A stretch of 64,000 nt of DNA from Lichenicoccus sp964247695 (GCA_964247695.1 CAXTVI010000019.1:1-64000); one strand, 5' to 3'. Positions 1 to 11,389 are shown, numbered from the stretch's first letter. Numbers and translations: made by a program. Notes: a model not told the origin generated them from the sequence alone.

Positions 1-51
1 CGTCACCCGCGACCTGCTGCTGCGCCTGGACCGCTGCGTCCTGCTGTCGCA

Positions 52-1778
<1,727 letters not shown>

Positions 1779-1782
<4 letters not shown>

Positions 1783-4190
1783 GACGATACCGGATCGGCT
1801 GCGGCGTGGTCCACCGGCCAGCGCCAGTCCAGCACCTCCGGCATGTCGATGCCATGCCGGGTGATATACTGCTCGTGCTGCACCAGCTTGTCGCGAACCG
1901 CCTGCTTGGCATAGGCGGCGCGCGCACCGAGCCCCGGCACGAAGCTGATCACGTCGCCGACGAGGTGGTAGCGGTCGAGCCGGTTGCGCACCACCATGTC
2001 GAACGGCGTCGTGGTGGAGCCTTCCTCCTCGTAGCCGCGTACATGGAAGTTATCGTGATTGGCGCGGCGATAGACCAGCCGGTGGATCAGCCAGGGATAG
2101 CCGTGATAGGCAAAAATGACCGGCTTGTCGGTGGTGAACAGCGTGTCGAAATCCGCATCGGTCATGCCGTGCGGATGCACCGATTTCGGTTGCAGCGTCA
2201 TCAGGTCGACGACGTTGACGACCCGCACCTTCAGCTCCGGCATCTGCCGGCGCAGCAGGTCCACCGCGGCAAGGGTTTCCAGGGTGGGCACGTCGCCGGC
2301 GCACGCCATCACCACATCGGGTTCGCCGGCGCGGTCGTTGCTCGCCCATTCCCAGATCCCTATGCCCTGGCTGCAATGCTTGATCGCCGCATCCATGTCG
2401 AGCCACTGCGCCTCTGGCTGCTTCCCGGCGACGATGACGTTGATGCGGTCCCAGCTGCGCAGGCAGTGATCCGCCACCCACAGCAGCGTATTGGCATCCG
2501 GCGGCAGGTAGACCCGCACCGTGTCGGCCTTCTTGTTGGCGACATGGTCGATGAAGCCCGGATCCTGATGGCTGAAGCCGTTATGGTCCTGGCGCCAGAC
2601 ATGCGAGGTCAGCAGGTAGTTCAACGACGCGATCGGCTGCCGCCATGACACCGCGCGCGCCGTCTTGAGCCACTTCGCATGCTGGTTGAACATCGAATCG
2701 ATGATGTGGATGAAGGCCTCGTAGCAGGAAAAGAGGCCGTGCCGGCCGGTGAGCAGATAGCCTTCGAGCCAGCCCTGGCAGGTATGCTCGCTGAGCACCT
2801 CCATCACCCGGCCATCCGGCGCCAGATGGTCGTCACCGTCCCGGGTCTCGGCGTCCCAGGCCCGGTCGGTGGCCTCCAGCACCCCGGCCAGCCGGTTCGA
2901 GGCGGTCTCGTCCGGCCCCATGACGCGGAAATTACGCGCCGTCTCGTTGGCGCGCATCACGTCGCGCAGGAAGCCGCCGAGCACGCGCGTCGCCTCCGCC
3001 TCCACCTGGCCCGGCGCCGGCACCACCACCGCATAGTCGCGGAAGTCCGGCATGCGCAGCGGGCGCCGCACTGCGCCGCCGTTGGTGTGCGGATTGGCGC
3101 TCATCCGGCGATTGCCGGCCGGCGCCAACGAGGCGATCTGCGGACGCAGCCGGCCGGCCGCGTCGAACAGCTCCTCCGGGCGGTAGCTGCGCATCCACTG
3201 CTCGAGCAGCGCAACGTGCTCGGGCGTCTTCGTGTCCGGGATCGGCACCTGATGCGAGCGCCACGTGCCCTCCGTCTTGTGCCCGTCCACGAAGGCGGGG
3301 CAGGTCCAGCCCTTGGGCGAACGCAGCACGATCATCGGCCAAGCGGGCCGTTCGGCGACACCGTCCACACGCGCCGCATGCTGGATGGCATGGATGCCGG
3401 CAATCGCCTTGTCCATCGCCGCCGCCATAGCCTGGTGCATCGGCAGCGGGTCATCGCCTTCGACGAAGATCGGGGCGTAGCCGTAGCCGCGCAGCAGGCT
3501 GTCGAGTTCGGCGCGGGGAATGCGGGCCAGCACGGTCGGGTTGGCGATCTTCCAGCCGTTCAGGTGCAGGATCGGCAGCACCGCGCCGTCGGTGGCCGGA
3601 CCGAGGAACTTGTTGCAGTGCCAGGACGTCGCCAGCGCGCCGGTCTCGGCCTCGCCGTCACCCACCACACAGGCCACGATCAAGCCGGGATTGTCCAGCG
3701 CCGCGCCGTAAGCATGCGACAGCGAGTAGCCGAGTTCGCCTCCCTCGTGGATCGAGCCGGGCGTCTCGGGCGCCGCATGGCTCGGAATGCCGCCGGGGAA
3801 CGAGAACTGCCGGAACAGCCGGCGCATCCCCTCCTCGTCCTGCGAGACGTCGGGATAGAGCTCGCTGTAGGTGCCCTCCAGCCAGGTGCTGGCGACGACA
3901 CCGGGCGCGCCATGGCCGGGCCCGGCGATGAACATCGTGTTCAGCCCGAACGCCTTGATGACACGGTTGAGGTGCAGGTAGATGAAGTTCAGCCCCGGCG
4001 TGGTGCCGAAATGGCCGAGCAGGCGCGGCTTGATGTGCGCGCTGGTCAGGGGCTCGCGCAGCAGCGGGTTGTCGAGCAGGTAGATCTGGCCGACCGAGAG
4101 GTAGTTCGCCGCGCGCCACCAGCCCTGCATGAGATCGAGCTGCTCTTCGGTGAGCGGCGCGTCCGGACTGCCCTGGCTGATGCTGTCCAT
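1779..4190 (-). CDS. xfp: Xylulose-5-phosphate/fructose-6-phosphate phosphoketolase
   Basis: An 803-aa thiamine-diphosphate enzyme that cleaves xylulose 5-phosphate and/or fructose 6-phosphate with phosphate to acetyl phosphate plus an aldose phosphate. The family sequence is recognisable throughout: N-terminal YLSVGQIYL and LLGHFGTTPGLNF, the TPP-binding VVGDGEAETG block near residue 180, LHLNGWKIANPT, SHQDPGFIDH near 550 and the C-terminal YHGYPWLIHRLVYRR. The start at 4190 is preferred because a CGGAG ribosome-binding site lies about 8 nt upstream; an in-frame start at 4211 would add seven residues. No acetate kinase or phosphotransacetylase gene is visible next to it. Whether xylulose 5-phosphate, fructose 6-phosphate or both are used cannot be read from the sequence. 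Confidence 0.95.
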
Positions 4191-4258
4191 GCGGAAACTC
4201 CGTTGAGGCACGCCGTGGAGGACGGCGGTTATCGATGGGACGTCGCCGCCTTCGGCTT

Positions 4259-4274
4259 CCTGATCTGGATCAGG
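4259..4274. promoter_or_regulatory. Perfect 16-bp palindrome upstream of xfp-glgP
   Basis: CCTGATC-TG-GATCAGG is a perfect inverted repeat with 7-bp arms, about 69 bp upstream of the phosphoketolase start codon in the only gap before the xfp-glgP pair. Its position suits a regulator operator for this operon. No regulator gene is adjacent, so the binding protein is unknown. Confidence 0.35.
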
Positions 4275-4363
4275 GCCGATCCGCTCACCATAGGCCCTCG
4301 TGCCGCAAAGACGAGCTTCGTGATCTACTCATCCTGCAGAGGCAGCCGGCAGCGCGCCGGCCC

Positions 4364-5461
4364 TCAGTCGGCCGCAGCCTCCGCATTGGCCGCGCCCGAT
4401 ACCGCACGCGGCGGTCCGCCGGCGAGGTTGGCCCGGATCCAGCGCCGGGCCGGGTGTTCCACGACGTGATGCAGCACGCTTGCGATACCCTGGATCGAGA
4501 CGCAGAGGACGATCATGCCAAAGGCCGGGCTGTGCATGATGCCGAGATGGCTCCGGGCCTGGACGCCGCCCCAGATGTAGAGGATCAGGGCATGACACAG
4601 ATAGACCGCATACGACGTCTCGCCGAGATAGAGCAGCGCGATCTCGATGCGTTTCCCGATGCCGTAATAATTGCGCAGCCGCAGTGACAGGATGCCGATG
4701 AGCAGCGCCATCGAGCAGACGACGATGCCGTGATGTGCCGAGGCGACACCGGCGAGCAGGGCGATGCCAACGGCCGCCAGCGCATACGGCGCCATCGGCG
4801 CCAGGTGCTCCCGAAATGCGTCCACGAGACGAAAGAGCAACGCGCCGAGGGCGAACTCGAGAAGCACCTGCGGCACCGCATGCCCGGGCGCCCCGAGCCA
4901 GTCACTCTCCCCCAGGATCGCGACCAGCACGAACAGTATGGCAGCGACCAGCAGCGTCCCGGCCACGCGCAGGAACCCGATCGCCAGGAAGGTCAGCGGC
5001 GCGGCGATATATGCGACCGCTTCGGCCGCGACCGACCAGGACGGGAAGTTCCAGGTGAGACCGGGCGAGTACGCCGAGCCATCCAGCAGCAGGAACTGCC
5101 GGACCAGAACCGGGATCGTGTAGTTGTCCTCATTATGCATCGTCACACCGAGGATGTGGGTCACGATGAACAGCGACAGGAACGCGCAGAGCATCACGAA
5201 ATGCGCCGGGTAGATCCGGGCGAAGCGGGCGACCAGGAAATCTCGCAGACGGTCGGTCCGGCGCCCGTCGAGGATGACCGGGTAGGCGCTGTAGAGCACG
5301 AAACCCGACAGCACGAAGAACGCGTCCACGCTGAGCGCTCCCGACCGCAGCCACGTGTTGGTCTGGTGAATACCGAACGGGGCGAGTGGCAGAGCGTGGA
5401 AGGCAACGACCCACCAGGCGAGCAGGCCGCGCAGGGCCGTCAGCGCAGGCATGACCGGCAT
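4364..5461 (-). CDS. Acyltransferase family 3 (OafA/YrhL-like) membrane protein
   Basis: A 365-aa polytopic membrane protein with about ten hydrophobic segments and the acyltransferase-3 N-terminal signature LRGLLAWWVVAFHA, which carries the conserved Arg and His. FFVLSGFVLY and the DFLVARFARIYPAHF block follow, as usual in this family. Such proteins O-acylate (often O-acetylate) polysaccharides, lipopolysaccharide or small molecules at the cytoplasmic membrane. The neighbouring exopolysaccharide-type genes (GH5, WecB, GT26) suggest a surface glycan as substrate, but this is inference. The start is supported by an AAGGG ribosome-binding site about 7 nt upstream. It is the last gene before the divergent GH5 gene, with a 243-bp shared upstream region. 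Confidence 0.88.
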   Translation of the reverse strand: MPVMPALTALRGLLAWWVVAFHALPLAPFGIHQTNTWLRSGALSVDAFFVLSGFVLYSAYPVILDGRRTDRLRDFLVARFARIYPAHFVMLCAFLSLFIVTHILGVTMHNEDNYTIPVLVRQFLLLDGSAYSPGLTWNFPSWSVAAEAVAYIAAPLTFLAIGFLRVAGTLLVAAILFVLVAILGESDWLGAPGHAVPQVLLEFALGALLFRLVDAFREHLAPMAPYALAAVGIALLAGVASAHHGIVVCSMALLIGILSLRLRNYYGIGKRIEIALLYLGETSYAVYLCHALILYIWGGVQARSHLGIMHSPAFGMIVLCVSIQGIASVLHHVVEHPARRWIRANLAGGPPRAVSGAANAEAAAD

Positions 5462-5704
5462 AGCTCAGCCCTTTCGAAACGAAGGATATCCGAGGCTAAG
5501 GCGATAGTGCCGTGATCAATGCTGTCAGTTCGCGATGACCATGACCGATGAACTCTATATCAGCCTGTCGCGCGCTTCCATTCCCCCCGGCTCGAACAGC
5601 ACGTTGAAAATGCCGCCGAGAGCTGAAATGCGGGCGGGCTGTGGATTTGCAGCGACGGCAAAGCAGTATAGCGTTGTTTTCGCGATCTAAACGAAAGGCT
5701 GACC

Positions 5705-6853
5705 GTGCCGATTTCGACCTCGCAGCTTCGCCCCGGTCCGGGCCGCCTGCTCCGGCGCGCCTTACGGGCAATCGCCCTGGCCCTTTGCATCGCCTCGCCC
5801 GCAGCGGCCGATGCGCCGCCGGCGCGGCTGCCGGTGCTGGCACGCGGCCTGAATGTCGGGCACTGGTTGCGGTTCCCCCCCAGCAGCGACGACAGGGCGC
5901 TCGGCAACTACCTCGACGATGCCGAGGTCGCCTCGATCAGGCGGGCCGGCTTCACCTATGTGCGGCTGCCGGTCGGCCTCGAGGTGGTGATGCAGGGACA
6001 CCACATCGCGCCGGACAAGCTCGGCGTCGTGCTGCACGTCATCCGCCGCCTGCAGAAGGCCGGTCTCGCGGTGATGGTCAATCCGTATCCGCAGGCGGCG
6101 CAGAATTGGCAGCTCGACAAGAACCCCGAGGCGCAGCAGATCCTGCTCGGGTTCTGGCACGACCTGGCTCCCGCGCTGCGCCGCCTGCCGGCCGGGATGA
6201 CCTTTCCGGAACTCGTCAACGAGCCGCTGTCGGATCCGTCGCACTGGACCGACCTGCAGGGGCGCCTGCTGCAGGTGATCCGTGCGGCGCTGCCCGACAA
6301 CACGGTCGTGCTGACCGGCACCAACTGGAGCAGCCTCAACGGACTGCTCAAGGTCGAGCCGGTCGCCGACCCGGATGTCATCTACACCTTCCATACCTAC
6401 GAGCCGACGCTGCTGACGCTGCTCGGCTTCTGGGACCAGGCGATCGACAAGAACGAGCTCGCTGCGCACATCCCGTTCCCGACATCCCCGCAGGCCTGCC
6501 ACGCCGCGGCCGCCGCCACGCCGCAGGAGCATACGCGCGGGGTGATCCAGTACTGGTGTTCGCAGCCGCAGAACGAGGCGAGCTTCGAGAAGGATCTGCG
6601 TCGCGCGACCGACTGGGGCCGTGCGCACCAGGTCACGGTGGTGATGACGGAGATCGGCGCGATGGGCATCCTGAACCAGCCGGCGCGCGACGCCTATTTC
6701 AGCGCCATGCGACAGGCCGCTTCAAACCTGCGGCTGCCCTGGGCGCTGTGGGCGCTGGACGACCAGATGGGGTTCGACCGACCGGTCGGGCGGTCCGCGC
6801 AGTCGTTCCGCTACCCGCCCGACGTCGTCGCGGCGCTGCATCTGAACCCCTGA
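5705..6853 (+). CDS. Secreted GH5-family glycoside hydrolase (cellulase-like)
   Basis: A 382-aa protein with a GTG start preceded by GAAAGG at good spacing. The N-terminus has an Arg-rich n-region, a hydrophobic core (AIALALCIA) and an Ala-rich cleavage region, so export is likely. The mature part matches glycoside hydrolase family 5, clan A: RGLNVGHWLR near the start, acid/base Glu173 in ELVNEPLS, TFHTYEP near 230, and nucleophile Glu316 in VVMTEIGAMG. Family members cleave beta-1,4- or beta-1,3-glucans and related polymers. Together with the neighbouring epimerase and GT26 gene, it may trim a self-made polysaccharide rather than digest an external one. The exact substrate cannot be read. 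Confidence 0.85.
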   Translation: MPISTSQLRPGPGRLLRRALRAIALALCIASPAAADAPPARLPVLARGLNVGHWLRFPPSSDDRALGNYLDDAEVASIRRAGFTYVRLPVGLEVVMQGHHIAPDKLGVVLHVIRRLQKAGLAVMVNPYPQAAQNWQLDKNPEAQQILLGFWHDLAPALRRLPAGMTFPELVNEPLSDPSHWTDLQGRLLQVIRAALPDNTVVLTGTNWSSLNGLLKVEPVADPDVIYTFHTYEPTLLTLLGFWDQAIDKNELAAHIPFPTSPQACHAAAAATPQEHTRGVIQYWCSQPQNEASFEKDLRRATDWGRAHQVTVVMTEIGAMGILNQPARDAYFSAMRQAASNLRLPWALWALDDQMGFDRPVGRSAQSFRYPPDVVAALHLNP

Positions 6854-6873
6854 TCTTTGCTGCTGCACGGGAA

Positions 6874-8016
6874 ATGGCGATGCACCGGATGACCTCGATC
6901 GACGCGCTGGATACAGCCCTGCGGCGCCTGGATGCCTGGCTGCTGTCGGAACCGGTCCTGCGTGCGTCCGGCGGCGGCTCGGGCTCGCGGGCCGGCGTCG
7001 TGAACTATCTCTCGGAAGACGGAGTCTGGAACGGCCTGTATCCGGAAATCTGCGGCTACTACCTGCAGTTCCTGGTGCATGCGGCGCCAACCGACGACAC
7101 ATGCTACCGGCAGGCGGCTGGCCGGGTCGCGGCGTGGCTCGACGTCGAAGGCGGCCCGGCGGCCGAACCCCTGACACTATATTTTCGCGACCCCGCCGAC
7201 AGTGACTGGCGCAACGACTGCCTGTTCGCGTTCGACCTCGCCATCATCCTGCGCGGGTTGCGTTGCGTGCAGCGACGCTGGCCCGATCTGCTTCCGCCCG
7301 GATTGCTGTCACGCTACACGGCGTCGGTGGCACGCATCACGAGCGGTGGCCGGCTGGACTCGCACCTGCTGCGGCAGGGCGCGAGCACCGGCCCGATCCC
7401 GGTGAAATGGTCCACCACCCAGGGAGTGCACCACGTCAAGGCGGTCGCGGCGCTTGGCGATCTCGAGGCGTCGGCGCTCGAGGCGACCGGGCTCGGCGGC
7501 GTCATCGAGGCGACGCTGCGCGACGAGCAGGCCCTGCTCATGCGCGAGGGCGAGGCGCGCATGCGCGAGATGCATCCGTACCTGTATTCGATCGAAGGCT
7601 GGCTGACCGTCTGGGCGCGCAGCCAGGACGCCGACGCGATCGGCAATGCGGACCGCAGCTTCGCCATGGCTTTGCGGCAGCTCGATCCGCAGACCGGCGC
7701 GGTGCCGCCGGTCGCGGGCGCCCGCGACGCGGTGGTGCGGGCGGACGTGCTGGCACAGATGCTGCGCGCCGGAATTGTGCTCGATGCGGCGGACCGGTTG
7801 GACGCGGCGACCCGCACACTCTGGCAGGCGGCGCGACCGCCCCTGGAGGCCAACCTGCTCTCGCGGCTCAGCCCGGAAGGCGGCCTCATGTTCGACGTCG
7901 TCGGCCTGCACCGCAACGCCTGGGCCAGCATGTTCGGCTGGCAGGCGCTGCGGTTCGCGCGTGACGCTCAGGCCGGCACGCTCGACCCCATCCACGCGGC
8001 TGCCTTGATCATCTGA
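6874..8016 (+). CDS. Unrecognised 380-aa protein, possible alpha/alpha-barrel fold
   Basis: I do not recognise a specific family. The protein is Ala/Leu-rich, has no signal peptide or membrane segment, and repeats short helical units with conserved-looking aromatic and polar residues (WNGLYPEICGYYLQFL, YFRDPADSDWRNDCLFAFDL, PVKWSTTQGVHHVKA, EMHPYLYSIEGWLTVWARS). That texture resembles six-hairpin (alpha/alpha) glycosidase or epimerase-type proteins, but this is weak. It starts 20 bp after the GH5 gene on the same strand, so the two are probably co-transcribed and share a polysaccharide role. ATG codons at 6874, 6880 and 6889 all fit. The 3' end overlaps the convergent wecB gene by 49 bp. Confidence 0.75.
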   Translation: MAMHRMTSIDALDTALRRLDAWLLSEPVLRASGGGSGSRAGVVNYLSEDGVWNGLYPEICGYYLQFLVHAAPTDDTCYRQAAGRVAAWLDVEGGPAAEPLTLYFRDPADSDWRNDCLFAFDLAIILRGLRCVQRRWPDLLPPGLLSRYTASVARITSGGRLDSHLLRQGASTGPIPVKWSTTQGVHHVKAVAALGDLEASALEATGLGGVIEATLRDEQALLMREGEARMREMHPYLYSIEGWLTVWARSQDADAIGNADRSFAMALRQLDPQTGAVPPVAGARDAVVRADVLAQMLRAGIVLDAADRLDAATRTLWQAARPPLEANLLSRLSPEGGLMFDVVGLHRNAWASMFGWQALRFARDAQAGTLDPIHAAALII

Positions 8017-9191
8017 AGCTCCTCGGCAGGGCCCGTCTCTTCGCAGATCGGAGCGGCTCTCCAGCGGGCGAGGATCGCGGCGGCGATCCGCTCCGCCGCG
8101 AAGCCGTCGCCGTATTGCGTGCAAGGGATGCGCATCGCGGCGAGACCGGCCGGATGGTCGAACAGCGCCTGCACGGCACCGACGATGGCGTCCTCATCGG
8201 TGCCGATCAACCGCGCGGTACCCGCCTCGACGCCCTCCGGTCGTTCCGTGGTGTCGCGCAGGATGAGCAGCGGGGTGCCGAGTGCGGCCGCCTCCTCCTG
8301 CACGCCGCCGGAATCCGTCAGCACCAGCGCCGCATGCCGGACCATGTGCATGAAGTCCGGATAGCCGAGCGGGGGCACAAGGCGCACCCGCGGGCAATCC
8401 TGCAACATGTCGCGTGCAACCTGCGCGAGGTCAGGATTGGGGTGCACGACGAACACGATCTCGCAGTCGCGGCTGAGCGCAATCCGGCGCGCCGCCGCGC
8501 ATACCGCCCGGTACGGCGCGCCCCAACTCTCGCGGCGATGGCAGGTCAGCAGGATCATCGGGCAGCCGCGTTCGGCGACCGGATCGTTCGCCGGTGTCAG
8601 GCGCGCGATCAGGCGCAGCGCGTCGATGACGGTGTTGCCACTCTCCAGGATGTCGCCGGGCGCGAAACCCTCGGCGAGCAGCGTGTCCGCGGCCTTGAGC
8701 GTTGGCGCGCAATGCAGCGCCGTAAACTGCGCGATCGCGCGGCGGTGCGGCTCTTCCGGAAACGGCATCCTCCGGTCGCTGCTGCGCAGCCCGGCCTCGA
8801 CATGCACGACCGGGACGCCCACATAGGCCGCCGCCAATGCGCCGGCGAACGCGGTGGCGGTATCGCCCTGCACCACCACGACATCCGGACGACGTTGCTC
8901 GATTGCGTCCTGCAGCTGCCCGAGCATCATGCTGCACAACTGCGCAAGTCCGGTCGATCGCGGCGGCAGGTCCATGACCAGGTCAGGCTGCAGACCGAAA
9001 TAGGCCAGCATCTCGCTGGCCCACGCGGGATGCTGCCCGCTGCACCAGACCTGCGCCTCGACGCCGGCCTGCGCGCGCAACGCAAGTGCCACCGGCGCCA
9101 GCTTGATCGCCTCCGGCCGGGTTCCGACGATGATCGCGACGTTCAGCGGCATTCTCGCGGGCAGCACGGATTTCCTGTCAAGCAGCGACAT
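7968..9191 (-). CDS. wecB: UDP-N-acetylglucosamine 2-epimerase (non-hydrolysing)
   Basis: A 407-aa protein with the UDP-GlcNAc 2-epimerase fold, which interconverts UDP-GlcNAc and UDP-ManNAc for surface polysaccharide synthesis. Family motifs are clear: IIVGTRPEAIKLAPV at the N-terminus, VVQGDTATAFAGALAA near 90, HVEAGLRSSDRRMPFPEE near 120, TCHRRESWG near 215 and LTDSGGVQEEAAALG near 300. The ATG at 9191 is chosen because AGAGGAAG lies about 7 nt upstream; longer (9221) and shorter (9152) starts are possible. The start overlaps the end of the upstream FAD oxidoreductase gene by 14 bp, indicating an operon. The divergent GT26 gene is a plausible user of the ManNAc product. Confidence 0.92.
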   Translation of the reverse strand: MSLLDRKSVLPARMPLNVAIIVGTRPEAIKLAPVALALRAQAGVEAQVWCSGQHPAWASEMLAYFGLQPDLVMDLPPRSTGLAQLCSMMLGQLQDAIEQRRPDVVVVQGDTATAFAGALAAAYVGVPVVHVEAGLRSSDRRMPFPEEPHRRAIAQFTALHCAPTLKAADTLLAEGFAPGDILESGNTVIDALRLIARLTPANDPVAERGCPMILLTCHRRESWGAPYRAVCAAARRIALSRDCEIVFVVHPNPDLAQVARDMLQDCPRVRLVPPLGYPDFMHMVRHAALVLTDSGGVQEEAAALGTPLLILRDTTERPEGVEAGTARLIGTDEDAIVGAVQALFDHPAGLAAMRIPCTQYGDGFAAERIAAAILARWRAAPICEETGPAEELQMIKAAAWMGSSVPA

Positions 9192-10521
9192 GCTGTTCTT
9201 CCTCTTTTGCTTCACCCGCAAGCAGGGTTTCGACGATCATGGCTCCGACACCGTTCTGCCAGAGCCAGATGCCGTTGGTCTGGCCACGGAAGCTGGGCTC
9301 TCCTCCGAGCGGTCCCCATGGCACGAAGCCGGCGCTCAGCCCGAGCGCCAACACGTTCGGCACCGGCTCGCCCGCCGCATCCAGCGCGCGGCAATCGCGA
9401 TCGACCATCGGCGCCGGCTCGAAGCCGCCGCCGCCTAGTGCAATGCGGCTGCCGTCACGGTCGAACAGCGCAAGCCCGTTCGGCCGGTACCCGAGCGCCG
9501 CCACCACGAGATCGGCCGCGTCCAGCAACCGACGCGCCTCGGCGTCCGCCGCGGGCGTGTCCAGCCGATGCAGTCGCAGCCGCGGCTCGGGCTGCAGGCC
9601 GTCGATGCCGAGCGCGCGCATGAGCAGGGTGCGCGCTTCCAGGCGGAAGCCCGCGAGACGGAACAGCCGTTGCGAGACCGGGCAGATGTCGTCATCGCCG
9701 AAATCGTCATAGCCCGCCGCGAGCGCCGCGGCCGCCGACGGGAAGAACACGCGCAGGGGGCGGCGGTGCATCACCGTCAGCGAGGCCGGCCCGAGCGTCA
9801 GTTCCGCGCCGTGCAGCAGCAGGTTGGCGGCCGCCAGCGCGCTGTGCGAGCCGCCGACGATGGCGATGCGCGGCGCGGCTATTCCGGTGAGGCGTTCGCG
9901 CGCCGCGGCGAGGCCGCCGGTGGCGAGCAGATCGCCGGACAGCATGACGGTCTTCTCGTACTGTGGCAGCAACACCGTGCCGGCGACGGAGACGCTTCGC
10001 AACGCGTGGAGATCCTGATGCGCGCCGGTCGCCAGCACCAGGTTGCGCGAGATGATGGTGTCAGTGCCGGTCGCGGTGCGCAGGGTCGTCTGCCAGCTTC
10101 CGTCGAGCCGCCGGCGGCTCGACAAGGCCTCGCATCCGGTGCGGACATGGCCGCCGGCGGCGAGGATCGCCGCATGCATCGCAACGCCGAGCGCGTCGAG
10201 GAACGCCGCCGCCAGCCGCAACGGCACCGATCCGCCGGCGCAGGCGCGCACCGCCATCGTCGCCGGATGATCCCGCAAGGCGCCCAGGCGAGGCTCCGCG
10301 CTATCCTCGAGACATTCGAGGAAGGTCTCGGCCAGCGTGTCGGACCCGATCGCATGCCCGCCCAGCGCGCCCGCCCCGATCACCGGTCCCCGCTCGATCA
10401 CGACCAGCCCCTGGGCCGCAAGCCGGGACAGCAGGCCGCGTCGGGCCGCCCACACCAGCGGCGCCACGCCGGCGGGTCCGCCGCCCACGAACAGGCTGCC
10501 GATTTCCGACTGCATACTCAT
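9178..10521 (-). CDS. FAD/NAD(P)-binding oxidoreductase of unknown substrate
   Basis: A 447-aa flavoprotein with an N-terminal dinucleotide fold (FVGGGPAGVAPLVWAARRG), a second Rossmann motif in the middle (RIAIVGGSHSALAAANLLL, near 220), an LVVAALGYRPNG block near 365 and a C-terminal GLSAGFVPWGPLGGEPSFRG segment. The double-dinucleotide architecture suggests a lysine/ornithine N-monooxygenase-like or pyridine-nucleotide oxidoreductase relative. The substrate is unknown. It overlaps wecB, so a role in sugar or polysaccharide modification is possible but unproven. The ATG at 10521 is preferred over the in-frame start at 10563; ATG 10515 is also possible. Confidence 0.8.
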   Translation of the reverse strand: MSMQSEIGSLFVGGGPAGVAPLVWAARRGLLSRLAAQGLVVIERGPVIGAGALGGHAIGSDTLAETFLECLEDSAEPRLGALRDHPATMAVRACAGGSVPLRLAAAFLDALGVAMHAAILAAGGHVRTGCEALSSRRRLDGSWQTTLRTATGTDTIISRNLVLATGAHQDLHALRSVSVAGTVLLPQYEKTVMLSGDLLATGGLAAARERLTGIAAPRIAIVGGSHSALAAANLLLHGAELTLGPASLTVMHRRPLRVFFPSAAAALAAGYDDFGDDDICPVSQRLFRLAGFRLEARTLLMRALGIDGLQPEPRLRLHRLDTPAADAEARRLLDAADLVVAALGYRPNGLALFDRDGSRIALGGGGFEPAPMVDRDCRALDAAGEPVPNVLALGLSAGFVPWGPLGGEPSFRGQTNGIWLWQNGVGAMIVETLLAGEAKEEEQHVAA

Positions 10522-10581
10522 TCCAAGCCGCCCCCGACCGACTGACCCGCTTGACGGGTTCATTAGCAGATCGGAACTTTA

Positions 10582-10603
10582 CGAGTTTGCAAATAGTAAC
10601 TCG
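10582..10603. promoter_or_regulatory. Inverted repeat in an AT-rich divergent promoter region
   Basis: CGAGTT-N10-AACTCG lies in the 109-bp gap between the divergent FAD oxidoreductase and GT26 genes, in a stretch (about 10560-10630) visibly richer in A and T than its surroundings. The position suits a shared operator or promoter. The long spacer makes chance occurrence possible. Confidence 0.25.
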
Positions 10604-10630
10604 CGAAAACGAATTGATGGATTTTTGTCG

Positions 10631-11389
10631 ATGTCAGAATTGTTATCCGGCTATCCCTCGATCAGCCTGCTCGGGCTCGACCTTGCGGCGGCGCCACCGT
10701 CCGACGTCGCCGCGGCCTTCGCCGGACGCGACCCGCGGGAGCGCTTCACGTACGTGGTCACCCCGAACGCGGATCACTTCGTTCGCCTGCGGCAGGGCGT
10801 GCCGGCGCTGCGCGAGCTCTATCGCGGCGCCGGTGCGCTGCTGCTCGACAGCCGTGTCGTGGGCAGGGCCGGCCGGATGCTTGGTCTCGCAACGCCTCCG
10901 GTGGTGACCGGCAGCGACCTGACCTTCGACCTGTTCGAGCAGCATATCGCCACCGACGACGCGCTCACCATCGTGGGCACCACGCGCGAGGCGGTCGCGG
11001 CACTCCGGACGCGCTACCATCTGTCGGGGGTTGCGCATCATTGTCCGCCGTTCGGCTTCGAGCGCGACCCGACGCTGGTCGAGCAGTGCGCGGAGTTCGT
11101 GGAGGCGCATCCGGCACGCTTCGTGTTCCTGGCCTGCGGCGCGCCGCGGCAGGAGATCCTGGCGCACCGCATCCGCGAACGCGGCCGGGCCACGGGCATC
11201 GGGCTGTGCATCGGGGCTGCCATCGACCAGATCGGCGGCCACGAGCGGCGCGCGCCGGCCTGGATCAGGAATGCCGGACTGGAATGGGGCTGGCGCATCG
11301 CGCGCGAGCCGCGTCGGATGGGGAGCCGCTACCTGACCGACACGCGGATCTTTGCCCTGCTGCTCGCGGAGCGACGCCGGCGTAGATAA
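10631..11389 (+). CDS. WecG/TagA/CpsF-family (GT26) glycosyltransferase
   Basis: A 252-aa glycosyltransferase of family GT26, whose members transfer N-acetylmannosamine(uronic acid) or glucose to lipid-linked intermediates. Visible family features are the VVTPNADHFVRLRQG block near 45 (the usual TxNxDH), LLLDSRVVGRAGRMLG near 75, FLACGAPRQEILAHRIR near 175, and the C-terminal IGAAIDQIGGHERRAPAWIRNAGLEW segment read in parts (GAAIDQIGG, RAPAWIRN, GLEWGWRIAREPRR). The reading frame extends further 5', but the ATG at 10631 begins the family-like sequence. It is divergent from the wecB operon, which could supply UDP-ManNAc. The end polymer is unknown. Confidence 0.88.
   Translation: MSELLSGYPSISLLGLDLAAAPPSDVAAAFAGRDPRERFTYVVTPNADHFVRLRQGVPALRELYRGAGALLLDSRVVGRAGRMLGLATPPVVTGSDLTFDLFEQHIATDDALTIVGTTREAVAALRTRYHLSGVAHHCPPFGFERDPTLVEQCAEFVEAHPARFVFLACGAPRQEILAHRIRERGRATGIGLCIGAAIDQIGGHERRAPAWIRNAGLEWGWRIAREPRRMGSRYLTDTRIFALLLAERRRRR

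Noticed and set aside
5705..6853. The GH5 gene as part of a cellulose synthase operon
   Set aside because: The cellulose-operon endoglucanase BcsZ belongs to GH8, and no bcsA/B/C gene is present.
5641..6873. A long plus-strand frame running from 5641 through to 8016
   Set aside because: Only the part from 6874 looks coding; the first part is an out-of-frame shadow of the GH5 gene.
7968..11389. wecB and the GT26 gene as an enterobacterial common antigen locus
   Set aside because: No wecA, wecC, wecE or wzzE homologue; the pair alone fits many surface glycans.
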